Part shown: piece by piece, positions 10,239-20,589 of the stretch
Layout of the letters: the number at the start of each line of letters is the position of its first letter
How positions within the stretch are numbered: position 1 is the stretch's first letter
Program-made: the position numbers and the translations under genes
Notes under the pieces: model-generated
The model's database searches: none
The model's input: the letters and a program-made list of their open reading frames with translations, nothing else
What the model was told of the DNA's origin: nothing
Assembly: GCF_029909975.1 (NCBI RefSeq)
Contig: NZ_CP094516.1
Coordinates: 5,456,001 to 5,520,000 of the forward strand
DNA: 64,000 nt
DNA from: Bradyrhizobium sp. ISRA430
GTDB lineage: Bacteria; Pseudomonadota; Alphaproteobacteria; Rhizobiales; Xanthobacteraceae
Reading direction: 5' to 3'

Positions 10239-10867
10239 CGCTGGCGCACATCCACAAGACCAAGGCTGCTTTTCCGCCGCTTGCATGGGTCGCCATCGCG
10301 CTGTTGCTGCTGGCGCTGCAGGCCTCGATCCTGTTCGCGATGGGGCGGGTGCCGATCTGCACCTGCGGCTACGTCAAGCTCTGGCACGGCGTGGTGAACA
10401 GCTCGGAGAATTCCCAGCATATCGCCGACTGGTACAGTTTCTCGCACATCCTTCACGGCTTCCTGTTCTATGGGCTGACCTGGCTTCTGTTCTCGCGCCA
10501 GCCTTTGCTACCGCTCCCTCTTCCAAGTTTGTCTTGGCCGGCGCGGCTGATCGTCGCCATGTTGATCGAAGGCACCTGGGAGATCGTCGAGAATTCGCCG
10601 TTCATCATCGAGCGCTATCGCGCCGGCACGATCTCGCTGGACTATTACGGCGACAGCATCGTCAACTCGGTCTCGGACACGCTGTTCATGGTACTGGGCT
10701 TCCTTGCAGCCCGCGGTCTGCCGGTCACGGCCACTATCCTGATCGGGCTCGCCTTCGAGGTCATGATGGCGCTGCATATTCGCGACAATCTGACGCTGAA
10801 CATTTTGATGCTGATCCATCCGATCGATGCCGTGAAACAATGGCAGTCGGGCCCGCCGATCATCTGA
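10235..10867 (+). CDS. DUF2585 (UPF0314) integral membrane protein
   Basis: A 210-residue membrane protein with about five hydrophobic segments and conserved [31 protein letters not shown] and [18 protein letters not shown] motifs, matching the UPF0314/DUF2585 family, which has no established function. It starts with GTG overlapping the acetyltransferase stop (GTGA). It is placed between hslV and hslU. The histidines and aromatic residues near the membrane face could bind a ligand, which is speculation. Confidence 0.85.
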   Translation: MTLAHIHKTKAAFPPLAWVAIALLLLALQASILFAMGRVPICTCGYVKLWHGVVNSSENSQHIADWYSFSHILHGFLFYGLTWLLFSRQPLLPLPLPSLSWPARLIVAMLIEGTWEIVENSPFIIERYRAGTISLDYYGDSIVNSVSDTLFMVLGFLAARGLPVTATILIGLAFEVMMALHIRDNLTLNILMLIHPIDAVKQWQSGPPII

Positions 10868-10918
10868 CGACCAAAAAAGCGGCTTGTCCCGGCCTGCTTC
10901 TGACCCTAGCTAAGACCC

Positions 10919-12223
<1,305 letters not shown>

Positions 12224-12445
12224 TTCCGGGCCAGCGCGCTATCTATGCCGCCGTCGTCCTGGCGAGAGCCAGGACCCACTACCCCCAGCGGTCCTTGTTG
12301 AATCAGATGGCGGCTCCGATCTTAGCTCGAACTACTTGCTGTGGTCATGGGTCCCTGATCGGCGCTCGCTCCAGACAACTCTGCGCGTTGCCAGGAGTTC
12401 GCTTGTCCGGGACGACGATGGAGACCGACGCACGGCAGGTGTGGC

Positions 12446-13570
12446 GTGCGCACTAGCTTTTGGCAAAATCCCTGGCGGCTCTTGCTTGGCATCAACGCTG
12501 TCGTCATCGCCGGCGTCTTCATTCACAAGATCCAGCTCCCGCCTTACGTCCCCTACGTCCACCTCCTCGTCGACTACCATTTCGGCTTCATCAAGCGCGC
12601 GCTGATTGGGGCGGTCGTCGCGCTGTTCACGGCGAAGGTGCCGGTGTGGCTGGTGTTCGCGCTCGGCGGCGCAACTTGGCTGGCGACGCTGGCGCTGTTC
12701 GCAAAGCTGTTTCACAAGGCCTTCGGCTTTGCCAGGAAGACGCTGCCGCTGTTCGTCTTCATGGCGGGCTCGCCGTTCTTTCTGAAGAACTTCATGCACA
12801 CGCTCGGCCATTTCGACATCTATGGCTGTGCTCTGGCAATCGTCCTGCTGCTGGTACCTGCGGGCTCACTGCTGTTCGTCGCGCTCGCCGCGCTGTTCTC
12901 GATCATTCTCGTGCTGATCCACCACATTCATCTTCTCATGTATGTGCCGACGATCATCACCATCGTCACGATCAGGCACTATCTCGCCTACGGCCTCAAC
13001 CGCGCCAACGTCGCCGTCGGGATCATCGCTTTCCTCATCATCTCCGTGCTGTTCTTCGCGGCGCAGTTTTTGGGGACGATGCCGATCCCGGAAGCGGATT
13101 TCGTGGAGCACCTGAAAACGCGTATGCCCGATCCCTCTCGTACCGATCTCCTGCAGTTCAGTTACATCTGGTATCAGCCGCTGGCGAAGGAGATTTCGGA
13201 CACCTGGAGGTGGATGCCCCACAACATCCTCGGCGTGCCCGTTTTCGCGCTGCTGATCTGGCTGCACACGCCGCTGTGGCGCTATTTCGCCGGCCTGATC
13301 CGCGCGCTGGCAAGCGAGGCGCACCGCCGTCTCGTCGTCGCGGCTTTGATCGGCGTCAGCTTCGCCTACGTCGTGATGTTTGCGATGGTGTTCGACTATT
13401 CGCGCTGGATCTCGAACTGGGCGGTCTGCATGTTCCTGATCCTGCATGCGGTGAAGATGCTGCCGGCCAAACATGAAACGCCGCTGATTCCGGCGGAGGA
13501 TCGTAAGATCAATATTTTCGGCTTGATCGTCACCCTGATCCCGCGCGTCGGAATCGTGCGACCGTTCTAA
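12446..13570 (+). CDS. Multi-spanning membrane protein of unknown function
   Basis: A 374-residue protein with eight or more hydrophobic segments over most of its length, beginning with GTG (MRTSFWQNPW). A motif-like region DYHFGFIKRALIG follows the first helix; similar FG(F/Y)xxR motifs occur in some uncharacterised membrane glycosyltransferase-like proteins, but I cannot assign it. Histidine-rich loops LIHHIHLLMYV and TLGHFDIYG are notable. The gene converges on smr with stops overlapping by 4 bp. Upstream 12224-12445 holds no gene and only degenerate repeat-like sequence. Confidence 0.75.
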   Translation: MRTSFWQNPWRLLLGINAVVIAGVFIHKIQLPPYVPYVHLLVDYHFGFIKRALIGAVVALFTAKVPVWLVFALGGATWLATLALFAKLFHKAFGFARKTLPLFVFMAGSPFFLKNFMHTLGHFDIYGCALAIVLLLVPAGSLLFVALAALFSIILVLIHHIHLLMYVPTIITIVTIRHYLAYGLNRANVAVGIIAFLIISVLFFAAQFLGTMPIPEADFVEHLKTRMPDPSRTDLLQFSYIWYQPLAKEISDTWRWMPHNILGVPVFALLIWLHTPLWRYFAGLIRALASEAHRRLVVAALIGVSFAYVVMFAMVFDYSRWISNWAVCMFLILHAVKMLPAKHETPLIPAEDRKINIFGLIVTLIPRVGIVRPF

Positions 13571-14157
13571 AATCTAGCGCGACGGATCCGGACATACAGC
13601 GCGCCCTCGCCGCCGTGGCCGATATGCGCCTCCTCGAAGCCGACGACGAAGGCGCGAAATTCCGGCAGGCTGAGCCACTCCGGCACCTGGCGGCGCAGCA
13701 CGCCGCTTTCGCCGCCGCTGCGGCCCTTGCCGGTGATGACGAGCACGAAAGTGAGGCCGTCATGGTGCGCCCGTTGCAGGAAACCCGAGAGCGCGCGATG
13801 GGCCCGCATCTGGGTCATGCCGTGCAGGTCGAGCCGCGCCTCGATCTCGCTGCGGCCGCGCGACAGTTTTGTGCGCTCGCGCTTGCCGAGCGGCGCCAAA
13901 GGCGGCATGGCCGGTTTGGCCGCACGCGGCGACGGTGCTGCAGCAATGGGCCTCGCCGTCGGGGCAGGCTTGCCGACGGGTGCAGCGGGCGGTGGCTCGG
14001 AGCGCGGTGCCGGATGCGCCTTCGCCGCGCGATGCTTCCTCAACGGCTTCACCTGCCGCGCGACGAGGTCCCACAGCTCGCGCTCTTCCTCGCTGAGCGC
14101 ACGACGGCGCGGCGGGGGACGCTGATCCAACACGGGCGGACGGGACGATCGCTTCAT
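13567..14157 (-). CDS. Smr-domain protein (MutS2 C-terminal-type nuclease domain)
   Basis: A 196-residue protein: a basic, Pro/Ala-rich N-terminal half (about residues 25-95), then a Smr domain with LDLHGMTQ and VLVITGKGRSG...GVLR, ending ALYVRIRRARF. Smr domains nick or bind branched DNA or, in some bacteria, cut RNA in stalled translation; which applies here is unknown. Its start overlaps the mltA stop by 4 bp, giving a Tim44-mltA-smr operon on the minus strand. Confidence 0.9.
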   Translation of the reverse strand: MKRSSRPPVLDQRPPPRRRALSEEERELWDLVARQVKPLRKHRAAKAHPAPRSEPPPAAPVGKPAPTARPIAAAPSPRAAKPAMPPLAPLGKRERTKLSRGRSEIEARLDLHGMTQMRAHRALSGFLQRAHHDGLTFVLVITGKGRSGGESGVLRRQVPEWLSLPEFRAFVVGFEEAHIGHGGEGALYVRIRRARF

Positions 14158-15725
14158 TGCCGGTTGGAACGACGATTCACCTGACGGCGCGGCTCGCGGG
14201 CGGGCCTGATGTTGGGACGCGGCTCCGGCAGCGGCACCGGGCTCGCCACCGCGACGGTGGCGTCCTTGGCTTGTGGCACGGCTGGTGAAGCCGCGCCAGC
14301 TTTCGCTGATTCAGCCGGCTTGGCCGCGGCCGCAGCGCCCTTCGAATCTGTCGCGGCATCGGTTTGCGGAAACAATTTTGCGATCTTTGCCGATGGCCGC
14401 GGATCCGGCACCGGCAACCTTTGGCCGCGCGCGACGGGATCGAGGCTCTTCGGCACCAGCATCACGAAATGCATGCTGTGGCGCAGCCGTCCGGAGACGC
14501 GGCCGGCCTCCTGGCCCGCGCCGAAATAGAGATCGGCGCGCGCCGGTCCAATGATGGCCGAGCCGGTATCCTGCGCGATCATCAGGCGATGGAACGGCGT
14601 CTTGGATCGTTCCGAATCGATCGGCAGTTCGCCTTCGATGAAGAAAGGCGTTCCGTAGACATGCAGGGATTTGTCGACCGCGATCGACCGGCCCGCCGTC
14701 AGCGGAATGCCTTGTGCGCCGACCGCCTCGTCCTTGTCGGACAGGTTGACCTCGCGGAAGAAGATGTAGGAGCGGTTCTGCCGGCGCAACTCCTTGGCGC
14801 CGTCAGGATTCTGGGCCATCCACTCCCTGATCTTCTGCATTGACATCTCCTCCTTCGGGATGATGCCACGCTCGATCAGGATGCGACCGACGGCTGTGTA
14901 GGGATAGCCGTTATACGCGTCGTAGTTGAGCCGGATGGTCGCGCCGTCGTCGAACTTGATTCGCGCCGAGCCCTGGATCTGCGCGAATAGGAGATCGGTG
15001 GGATCTTTCAGCCAGCAGATTTCGAGCCCGCGACCGGCGATAATGCCGTCCTCGATCTCGCCGCGATCGTAATAGGGCACGAGCTTGCGGCGGCCGATCT
15101 TGCGGTAGACCGGGCCCTTGTTGGGCAGACTGACCGAGTCCTGCTTGTAGCCGCGCACGAACAGGTTCGAAGGACGGCGATAGACCGGGACGTTGTAGAC
15201 GTCGGTTTGGGTGCGCGAGCCCTCGAGCACCGGTTCGTAATAGCCTGTCACGAAGCCGTCGGGTTCGCCGAGCCGCGAGATGCGCAGGGGCGAGAAATTG
15301 TTCTCGAAGAACGTCTTCGCTTTGGCGTCGTCGGTGAGCTCGAGCGATCTGGCGACTCGGCAGGGTTCGCCCAGCGAGGCACCCAAGGCCTTCGGTTCTA
15401 CTGTGCCGTTTTGCGCGTTGATCGAGCGGCAGCTCGCGCGAAACGTCTTGTAGGCAGCGAGATGATCATCATTGTTCCAGCCCTTCACGTCAGCCCAGGC
15501 CAGCGGCAGATATTGCGCGCCGGTAATTTCGAGCGGAAGGGCGAGCTGCGGATACGGCAAGGCCCGCACCGGCAGTGCGGTTTCGGGAGGTTGGTGGTGA
15601 TGGCTGCGGTAATGACGTCGCGCCGCCTCGGCGCCAAGCGAAAACGACGATAGCGCGACGACACCTGCGCACAGCGCCGTCGCGCTATTCTTCAGGACAA
15701 GCTTAATTCGCGCTTCCGGTGCCAA
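14154..15725 (-). CDS. mltA: Membrane-bound lytic murein transglycosylase A
   Basis: A periplasmic transglycosylase of about 523 residues that cleaves peptidoglycan glycan strands to 1,6-anhydro ends. The MltA domain is seen in DGFVTGYYEPVLEGSR, and the 3D domain in AQDTGSAIIGPARADLYFG with the catalytic Asp. An N-terminal signal-like helix (ALCAGVVALSSFSLGAEA) has no lipobox. The C-terminal 90 residues are Ala/Pro-rich. The start is unclear: no ATG exists; TTG at 15725, 5 nt after GGAAG and inside the end of the Tim44 gene, gives a credible signal peptide. Confidence 0.88.
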   Translation of the reverse strand: MAPEARIKLVLKNSATALCAGVVALSSFSLGAEAARRHYRSHHHQPPETALPVRALPYPQLALPLEITGAQYLPLAWADVKGWNNDDHLAAYKTFRASCRSINAQNGTVEPKALGASLGEPCRVARSLELTDDAKAKTFFENNFSPLRISRLGEPDGFVTGYYEPVLEGSRTQTDVYNVPVYRRPSNLFVRGYKQDSVSLPNKGPVYRKIGRRKLVPYYDRGEIEDGIIAGRGLEICWLKDPTDLLFAQIQGSARIKFDDGATIRLNYDAYNGYPYTAVGRILIERGIIPKEEMSMQKIREWMAQNPDGAKELRRQNRSYIFFREVNLSDKDEAVGAQGIPLTAGRSIAVDKSLHVYGTPFFIEGELPIDSERSKTPFHRLMIAQDTGSAIIGPARADLYFGAGQEAGRVSGRLRHSMHFVMLVPKSLDPVARGQRLPVPDPRPSAKIAKLFPQTDAATDSKGAAAAAKPAESAKAGAASPAVPQAKDATVAVASPVPLPEPRPNIRPAREPRRQVNRRSNRQ

Positions 15726-16407
15726 CCAACTTCCAGTTCGGATCGCGAGAGGTGGTGTCGCGGGCAAACGTCCAGATATCGGTGATGTCGGCAACCTTGT
15801 CGGGGTTGCCGTCGACGATGTTGCCGGCCTTGTCGCGAGTGACCGAGATCATCTGCGAGACGAAGCGCACGGTGAGCTGTGCAGTGCGGTCGCGCAGCTC
15901 GGCGCCCACGAGCTCGGCCTTGTCGATCGAGACGAAGCGTGTCTCGGTCTTCTGCTCGTTCTTCTCGCGCTCCTTGATCGCGGCGTCGAAGCTCTCATAG
16001 ACCTCCGATGACAAGAGATCGCGCAGCGCTCGGCGGTCGCCATTGGCAAAGGCCAGCACGATCATCTCGTAGGCCCCGCGGGCACCCGACAGGAAGTGCC
16101 GGGGATCGAAGGCAGAATCCTTCTCGACGATCGCGTCCAAGCCCTGGGCCAGCGCGGTGCCGGGCTCGGTCAGACCTTTCCAGCGATCGGACGGCGGGTT
16201 CGGCTCAGCGGTCGGCGCCAGCGGGGCCTGATCGATCACCTTGCCCGGCATGGTCACGACGTTCTTGTCCTGGGCACCCTGGAGCGCATTGCGGGCGGGG
16301 CGATCGAAAGGTGGCCGCTCATTGCCCGTTCGCTGCCCCAGCACACTGCGCAGCCGCAGGAAGATAAAGACCGCCAGCGCTAGGAAGATGATGGTGTAGA
16401 TATCCAC
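15703..16407 (-). CDS. Tim44/TimA-family putative adaptor protein
   Basis: A 234-residue protein with a single N-terminal membrane helix (MDIYTIIFLALAVFIFLRL), a Pro-rich linker and a C-terminal Tim44-like domain (about residues 100-234; HFLSGARGAYEMIVLAFANGD). The family resembles the mitochondrial import motor component. In alphaproteobacteria it is a membrane-anchored adaptor whose client is not firmly known. It is the first gene of the operon with mltA and smr. The upstream gap 16408-16823 should hold the promoter. Confidence 0.9.
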   Translation of the reverse strand: MDIYTIIFLALAVFIFLRLRSVLGQRTGNERPPFDRPARNALQGAQDKNVVTMPGKVIDQAPLAPTAEPNPPSDRWKGLTEPGTALAQGLDAIVEKDSAFDPRHFLSGARGAYEMIVLAFANGDRRALRDLLSSEVYESFDAAIKEREKNEQKTETRFVSIDKAELVGAELRDRTAQLTVRFVSQMISVTRDKAGNIVDGNPDKVADITDIWTFARDTTSRDPNWKLVGTGSAN

Positions 16408-16823
16408 GTGGTATTCGCTTTCTGGTCTGGTCTTCTAGAGAGGTGTTCGCCGGGAAAATCGCTCCGGCCAGTAGACCGTTCCACGCGGGAACGGCAAGAT
16501 TTCATCGCCATTTTAGGTCCGGCTCTCGAGGGCCGACATCGGGCTCATCGGATGTAGGCACGAAATCTTGCCCGGCCAATGGCGCCTTTTGGCACAGCGC
16601 CGATTGTAGCGCGTTTTATGCTCGAGGGGAAACCCGATCCGGCCTGGAAATCGCGCATCTTCAATTGTTTAAGACGCGATTTCACCGCGGCCGGGCCGAG
16701 AGACGCTTCTACGAGCGATGTCCGCGACGGGGTATCCGGAGGCGTTCGTCCTTGTGGAACGAGGCGGGCTTATGTTAGCCAACCGCCGCGAAATTCAGCC
16801 CATTCGGGTAAGGAGAGACTTTC
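16408..16823. other. Gene-free intergenic region between the Tim44-like gene and secB
   Basis: 416 bp between divergent genes. Short open frames on the plus strand (16443-16778 and 16579-16827) have arginine/cysteine-rich shadow-like products and the second overlaps secB. No RNA gene or repeat is recognised. The region must hold both divergent promoters. Confidence 0.5.
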
Positions 16824-17312
16824 ATGACCAACGGTAACGGCACCCCTCCCGAGGCGGCCCAGGCTCCCCAGCTCAACGTGCTGGCGCAGTATACCAAGGA
16901 CCTCTCGTTCGAAAATCCGAACGCTCCGAGCTCGCTCCAGCAGCAGAGCCAACCACCGCAAATCAATATCCAGATCAACGTCAACGCCAACAACCTCAGC
17001 GAACAGGAATTCGAGGTGACGCTGTCGGTCGAGGGTAAGGCCGAGACCGCAGGCAAGGTGATGTTCTCGTTCGAGCTCGCCTATGCCGGCGTGTTCCGGA
17101 TCGTCAACGTGCCGAAGGAAAACCTGCATCCGCTCGTTATGATCGAATGCCCGCGGCTGCTGTTCCCGTTCGCCCGCGAGATCATCGCCACCGCGGTCCG
17201 CGACGGCGGGTTCCCGCCTCTGATGCTGGATCCGGTCGATTTCGTCGGACTCTACCGCCAGAACATGGAGCGGCAAATGGCCGCCCAGGGTGGTCAAACC
17301 GGTCAGGCCTAA
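16824..17312 (+). CDS. secB: Protein-export chaperone SecB
   Basis: A 162-residue cytosolic chaperone that keeps preproteins unfolded and delivers them to SecA. The core is visible from [20 protein letters not shown] through [20 protein letters not shown] and [16 protein letters not shown] to [17 protein letters not shown], which is diagnostic. A ribosome site GGAGAG lies about 7 nt before the ATG. Its stop overlaps the dnaQ stop on the other strand by 2 bp. Confidence 0.97.
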   Translation: MTNGNGTPPEAAQAPQLNVLAQYTKDLSFENPNAPSSLQQQSQPPQINIQINVNANNLSEQEFEVTLSVEGKAETAGKVMFSFELAYAGVFRIVNVPKENLHPLVMIECPRLLFPFAREIIATAVRDGGFPPLMLDPVDFVGLYRQNMERQMAAQGGQTGQA

Positions 17313-18025
17313 CCGGCAGGACTGACCACTGGCGCGAGCAGGAATTCGTTCCAGATCGCCTTGTCGCCGAGCGTCGCGATGAAGGCCCGATGGGCTTCGC
17401 GCTCGGCGTCGGTAATCCGCGGCGTAAGCGGCGCCGGCCGTTGCCGCCGCGGCGCTTCGCCGCTCACACTGATGCGGATCTCCTCGGTCTCCGAGGCCAG
17501 GATGAGCTGCGACTGCCGCGCCCCGATCAGATCGACATAGACTTCGGCGAGCAGCTCGGCGTCGAGCAGCGCGCCGTGCTTGGTGCGGTGGGAATTGTCG
17601 ATCGCATAGCGCGAGCAGAGATCGTCGAGCCGGTTGGAGACGCCTGGATGCTTGCGCCGCGCCAGCAGCAGCGTGTCGACCAGCCGTTCGCGTGGAATCG
17701 CAGCGCGCTTGATCCGGTCGAGTTCGGCATTGATGAAGCTGATGTCGAATGAAGCGTTGTGGATCACCAGCGGCGCATCACCGATGAACTCCAGGAACTC
17801 GTCGACGACCTCGTGAAACAGCGGCTTCGTCGCCAGAAATTCGCTCGACAGCCCGTGCACGGCAAAGGCCTCCGCCGGCATGTCCCTTTCGGGATTGATG
17901 TAGCGGTGGAAGGTCTGTCCGGTCGGCATGCGGTTGAATATCTCGACGCAGCCGACTTCGACCAAGCGATCACCGCGGAGGGGATCGAGACCGGTGGTTT
18001 CAGTGTCGAGAACGATTTCGCGCAT
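17309..18025 (-). CDS. dnaQ: DNA polymerase III epsilon subunit (3'-5' proofreading exonuclease)
   Basis: A 238-residue DEDDh exonuclease that proofreads the replicative polymerase. Exo I is [15 protein letters not shown] (residues 5-19), Exo [16 protein letters not shown], and Exo [21 protein letters not shown]. The start [12 protein letters not shown] is chosen because the conserved domain begins there; the open frame upstream is antisense-like coaE sequence in another frame. It lies 28 bp after coaE. Confidence 0.97.
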   Translation of the reverse strand: MREIVLDTETTGLDPLRGDRLVEVGCVEIFNRMPTGQTFHRYINPERDMPAEAFAVHGLSSEFLATKPLFHEVVDEFLEFIGDAPLVIHNASFDISFINAELDRIKRAAIPRERLVDTLLLARRKHPGVSNRLDDLCSRYAIDNSHRTKHGALLDAELLAEVYVDLIGARQSQLILASETEEIRISVSGEAPRRQRPAPLTPRITDAEREAHRAFIATLGDKAIWNEFLLAPVVSPAG

Positions 18026-18053
18026 GATCCAAGAGGCCGTGTGAGGCGGCGAA

Positions 18054-18653
18054 TCAGGCTCGCCGCTGCGGCATCTTAACGGCCTCGGCCAGAATGTGCT
18101 TGATTTGGGCGCGCACCGGCTCGAGTCCGTGGGACGTATCCACCACGAAATCGGCGCGCTTGCGCTTCTCGGCGTCGGGCATCTGCTTTGCGATGATGGC
18201 GTCGAGTTTGGCCTCGTCCATCGTGCCGCGGGCGAGCACGCGCTCGCGCTGAAGTTCCGGCGATGTCGACACCACGACCACGGCATCGACTCGCTTTTCG
18301 CCGCCGGTCTCGAACAGCAGCGGAATGTCCAGCACCACGACGGGCGCCTTGGCGGCCTCCGCGTCGGCAAAGAATTTTTGGCGCGAGGCACCGAGCATCG
18401 GATGAACGATCTGCTCAAGCTGCTTGATGGCGGCGGGATCGTGCACCACGCGCGCGGACAGTTTTGTCCGATCGACCTTCCCGCCCGCGGTGGTGCCGGG
18501 GAAAACGGCCTCGATCGCCGGTGCCGCTTCACCCTCATACAATTGATGGACCGCCGCATCGGCGTCATAGACGGGGACACCGGCCTCCGCGAACAATTTC
18601 GCGGTGGTGGATTTCCCCATCCCGATCGAGCCGGTCAGTCCCAGGATCCGCAT
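18054..18653 (-). CDS. coaE: Dephospho-CoA kinase
   Basis: A 199-residue kinase of the last CoA step. P-loop [17 protein letters not shown] is at residues 5-21, with [12 protein letters not shown] binding the substrate and [19 protein letters not shown] in the lid region. Co-directional with maf (23 bp upstream) and dnaQ downstream. With coaA in the his operon, the window holds both the first and last CoA kinases. Confidence 0.97.
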   Translation of the reverse strand: MRILGLTGSIGMGKSTTAKLFAEAGVPVYDADAAVHQLYEGEAAPAIEAVFPGTTAGGKVDRTKLSARVVHDPAAIKQLEQIVHPMLGASRQKFFADAEAAKAPVVVLDIPLLFETGGEKRVDAVVVVSTSPELQRERVLARGTMDEAKLDAIIAKQMPDAEKRKRADFVVDTSHGLEPVRAQIKHILAEAVKMPQRRA

Positions 18654-18676
18654 CAGCGTACAGCCATCTCTGCCAT

Positions 18677-19285
18677 TTACACTGCAACTAGCCGCTCGCG
18701 CCGCAGGAACGCAAGCAGCGGCAGCAACGGCAGACCGAGAATGGTGAAATGGTCACCCTCGATGCGTTCGAACAGATGGATTCCCAGGCCCTCGAGCTGA
18801 TAGGCGCCGACGCTGGAGGTCACGGCCTCGCCGGCCGCGTCGAGATAGGCCGAAAGCTCCACCTCGGTCATCGGCCGCATGGTCATGCACGCGACCGAAA
18901 CGTCTTCGAAGACAATCTGGCCATCATGGGCCACGGCCACGGCGGAATTCAGCTCATGGCTGTTGCCGGCAAGCTCGCGCAGTTGCGCCATGGCCTGGGC
19001 ACGGCCCGCGGGCTTGTTGAACAGACGCTCGCCCAGCGCCAGCGTCTGATCGGCCCCAATCACATAGGCGCCCGGATGATTCACCGAGACCGCCTTGGCC
19101 TTTTCGCGCGCCAGCAGCAACGCGATCTGGCGCGGATTTGAAAGGCTCGAAGCCGCCTGCACGCCGCGCTCGTCGATGTCGGCCAAAATCGCCTGGAAAT
19201 CGAGGCCGGCATTGGCCAGCAGCATTTTTCGCGCGCTGCTCTGCGACGCCAAAATCAGGGGAGATTTGCCGCGCCAGAGGGCCAT
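18677..19285 (-). CDS. maf: Maf-family nucleoside triphosphate pyrophosphatase
   Basis: A 202-residue Maf protein. Motifs [17 protein letters not shown] near the N-terminus and [13 protein letters not shown] in the middle are diagnostic. The family hydrolyses non-canonical or canonical NTPs and dTTP/UTP to monophosphates and influences septum formation in Bacillus; the substrate here is not determined. The start [11 protein letters not shown] follows the PPDK regulator stop by 5 bp. In several related genomes I recall aroE between maf and coaE; here only 23 bp separate them. Confidence 0.93.
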   Translation of the reverse strand: MALWRGKSPLILASQSSARKMLLANAGLDFQAILADIDERGVQAASSLSNPRQIALLLAREKAKAVSVNHPGAYVIGADQTLALGERLFNKPAGRAQAMAQLRELAGNSHELNSAVAVAHDGQIVFEDVSVACMTMRPMTEVELSAYLDAAGEAVTSSVGAYQLEGLGIHLFERIEGDHFTILGLPLLPLLAFLRRERLVAV

Positions 19286-19290
19286 CGGAC

Positions 19291-20130
19291 CTATTCCGAA
19301 GGTCGGTTGCGTTGCCGGTCTGAGTAGAGCTTCATGATTGCAGCGGCGGTTTCCTCGATCGAGCGCCGGGTGACGTCGAGCAGCGGCCAATTGTGCTTGG
19401 CGCTCAGCTTGCGGGCGAATGCGACTTCGTCGGCCACTGCCTGCTTGTCGATATAGGTGTCGTTGCCGGAGCCGGCGCCCATCGTGAGCAGGCGATTCTG
19501 ACGCACCTGGATCAGCCGTTCCGGCGTCGCGTGCAGGCTGACGACGAGCGGGCTCGTCAGAGTCTCTAACTGACCCGGCACCGGAATGCCGGGCACCAAC
19601 GGCACGTTGGCGGTGCGGATGCCGCGATTGGCGAGATAAATCGACGTCGGCGTCTTCGAGGTGCGGGAGACGCCGACCAGGACGACGTCTGCCTCCTCCA
19701 AGCCTTCGACGTGCTGACCGTCGTCGTGCATCATCGTGTAGTTCAGCGCATCGATGCGCTTGAAGTATTCGGCGTTGAGCACGTGCTGGGCGCCGACACG
19801 TCCGGTCGTAGCAGCACCGAGGTAAGCCTCGAAGAGCTGCATCACCGGACCGATGATGGAGAGACTAGGAACGTTGATCCCTTTGCACTTGTCCTCGAGG
19901 CGCGAGACCAGATCCTTCTCGAGCAAGGTGAACAGCACGATCCCCGGCGCTTCCTCAATCTCGTCGAGCACGCGGTCGAGCTGCTTCTGGCTGCGCACGA
20001 GCGGATAGACGTGCTCGACCGGAGTCACGTTGGCGTACTGGGCCGCGACCGCGCGCGCCACGGTGATCAGTGTCTCACCGGTGGAGTCGGAGACGAGGTG
20101 CAGATGGAAATAATTGTTCGAGGTCGGCAC
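19291..20130 (-). CDS. Pyruvate, phosphate dikinase regulatory protein (PSRP/DUF299)
   Basis: A 279-residue bifunctional serine/threonine kinase and phosphotransferase that switches pyruvate, phosphate dikinase (or PEP synthase) off and on through ADP-dependent phosphorylation. The start [13 protein letters not shown] and the P-loop-like [18 protein letters not shown] (about residues 150-167) define the family. A GTG start at 20130 is used. It is first in the minus-strand run to dnaQ and borders the candidate replication origin. Confidence 0.93.
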   Translation of the reverse strand: MPTSNNYFHLHLVSDSTGETLITVARAVAAQYANVTPVEHVYPLVRSQKQLDRVLDEIEEAPGIVLFTLLEKDLVSRLEDKCKGINVPSLSIIGPVMQLFEAYLGAATTGRVGAQHVLNAEYFKRIDALNYTMMHDDGQHVEGLEEADVVLVGVSRTSKTPTSIYLANRGIRTANVPLVPGIPVPGQLETLTSPLVVSLHATPERLIQVRQNRLLTMGAGSGNDTYIDKQAVADEVAFARKLSAKHNWPLLDVTRRSIEETAAAIMKLYSDRQRNRPSE

Positions 20131-20589
20131 AAAAACTCTTTGAATTTCGACGGGGCCATTTGTGGATTTCTGTGGAGCTTAACCCCTCCGAAAGGGATGT
20201 GCGACACCAGGGGCGGGACAACGGCCAAGTTTCTTCACACCGCTGCCCAAAAGAACAAGTCGGACGCCGACGCGACCAGGAAGCGGGATTGCGCGGACAA
20301 GCCCCTTGATAAGCTGCCGACAGGTCAGCGCAAGCCCTTGACGACGGACGGCTTATCCGGACCGGCGGGATCCGCGCAGGATATGTTGATGGATGTGAAC
20401 AAGCGCGTGTGAAGCGGCGGACGGCATTGCGTGAGTCCAATCCACCGTCATTCAGACTCAAACCTTAAGAATCTAAGATTCTAGATTTGAGAAGGGCGCT
20501 ACGGACGGATATGTGTGCGCTGGAAGAACTTAACGAGTTCTTACTATCCCCAGCGACCTCTGCGCTGGGCGGAAATTCGGACGTTGGAA
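20131..20589. other. Candidate chromosomal replication origin region
   Basis: A 459-bp stretch between divergent operons (PPDK regulator to dnaQ leftward, hemJ-rho-mnmEG-rsmG-parAB rightward). It holds degenerate DnaA-box-like 9-mers at 20161-20169 (-), 20231-20239 (TTCTTCACA), 20353-20361 (TTATCCGGA) and 20394-20402 (-, TTGTTCACA), four GANTC sites at 20433-20481, an AT-richer stretch at 20460-20490, and a CtrA-like TTAA-N7-TTAC beginning at 20530. In other alphaproteobacteria oriC lies next to this same gene set. No perfect TTATCCACA box is present, so this stays a candidate. Confidence 0.5.
20433..20481. promoter_or_regulatory. Cluster of four GANTC sites with a palindrome
   Basis: GAGTC at 20433, GACTC at 20455, GAATC at 20469 and GATTC at 20477 fall within 49 bp. 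The last two form a perfect inverted repeat AGAATC-TAA-GATTCT. GANTC is the CcrM methylation site of alphaproteobacteria. Clusters near origins or cell-cycle promoters are known in Caulobacter; function here is inferred. Confidence 0.6.

Noticed and set aside
16443..16827. Small open frames before secB
   Set aside because: No domain; Arg-rich compositions of a random frame and overlap with the secB start.
20515..20589. GTG-initiated N-terminal extension of hemJ
   Set aside because: The 25 extra residues are not part of the HemJ family and would cover the candidate origin; ATG 20590 fits family length.
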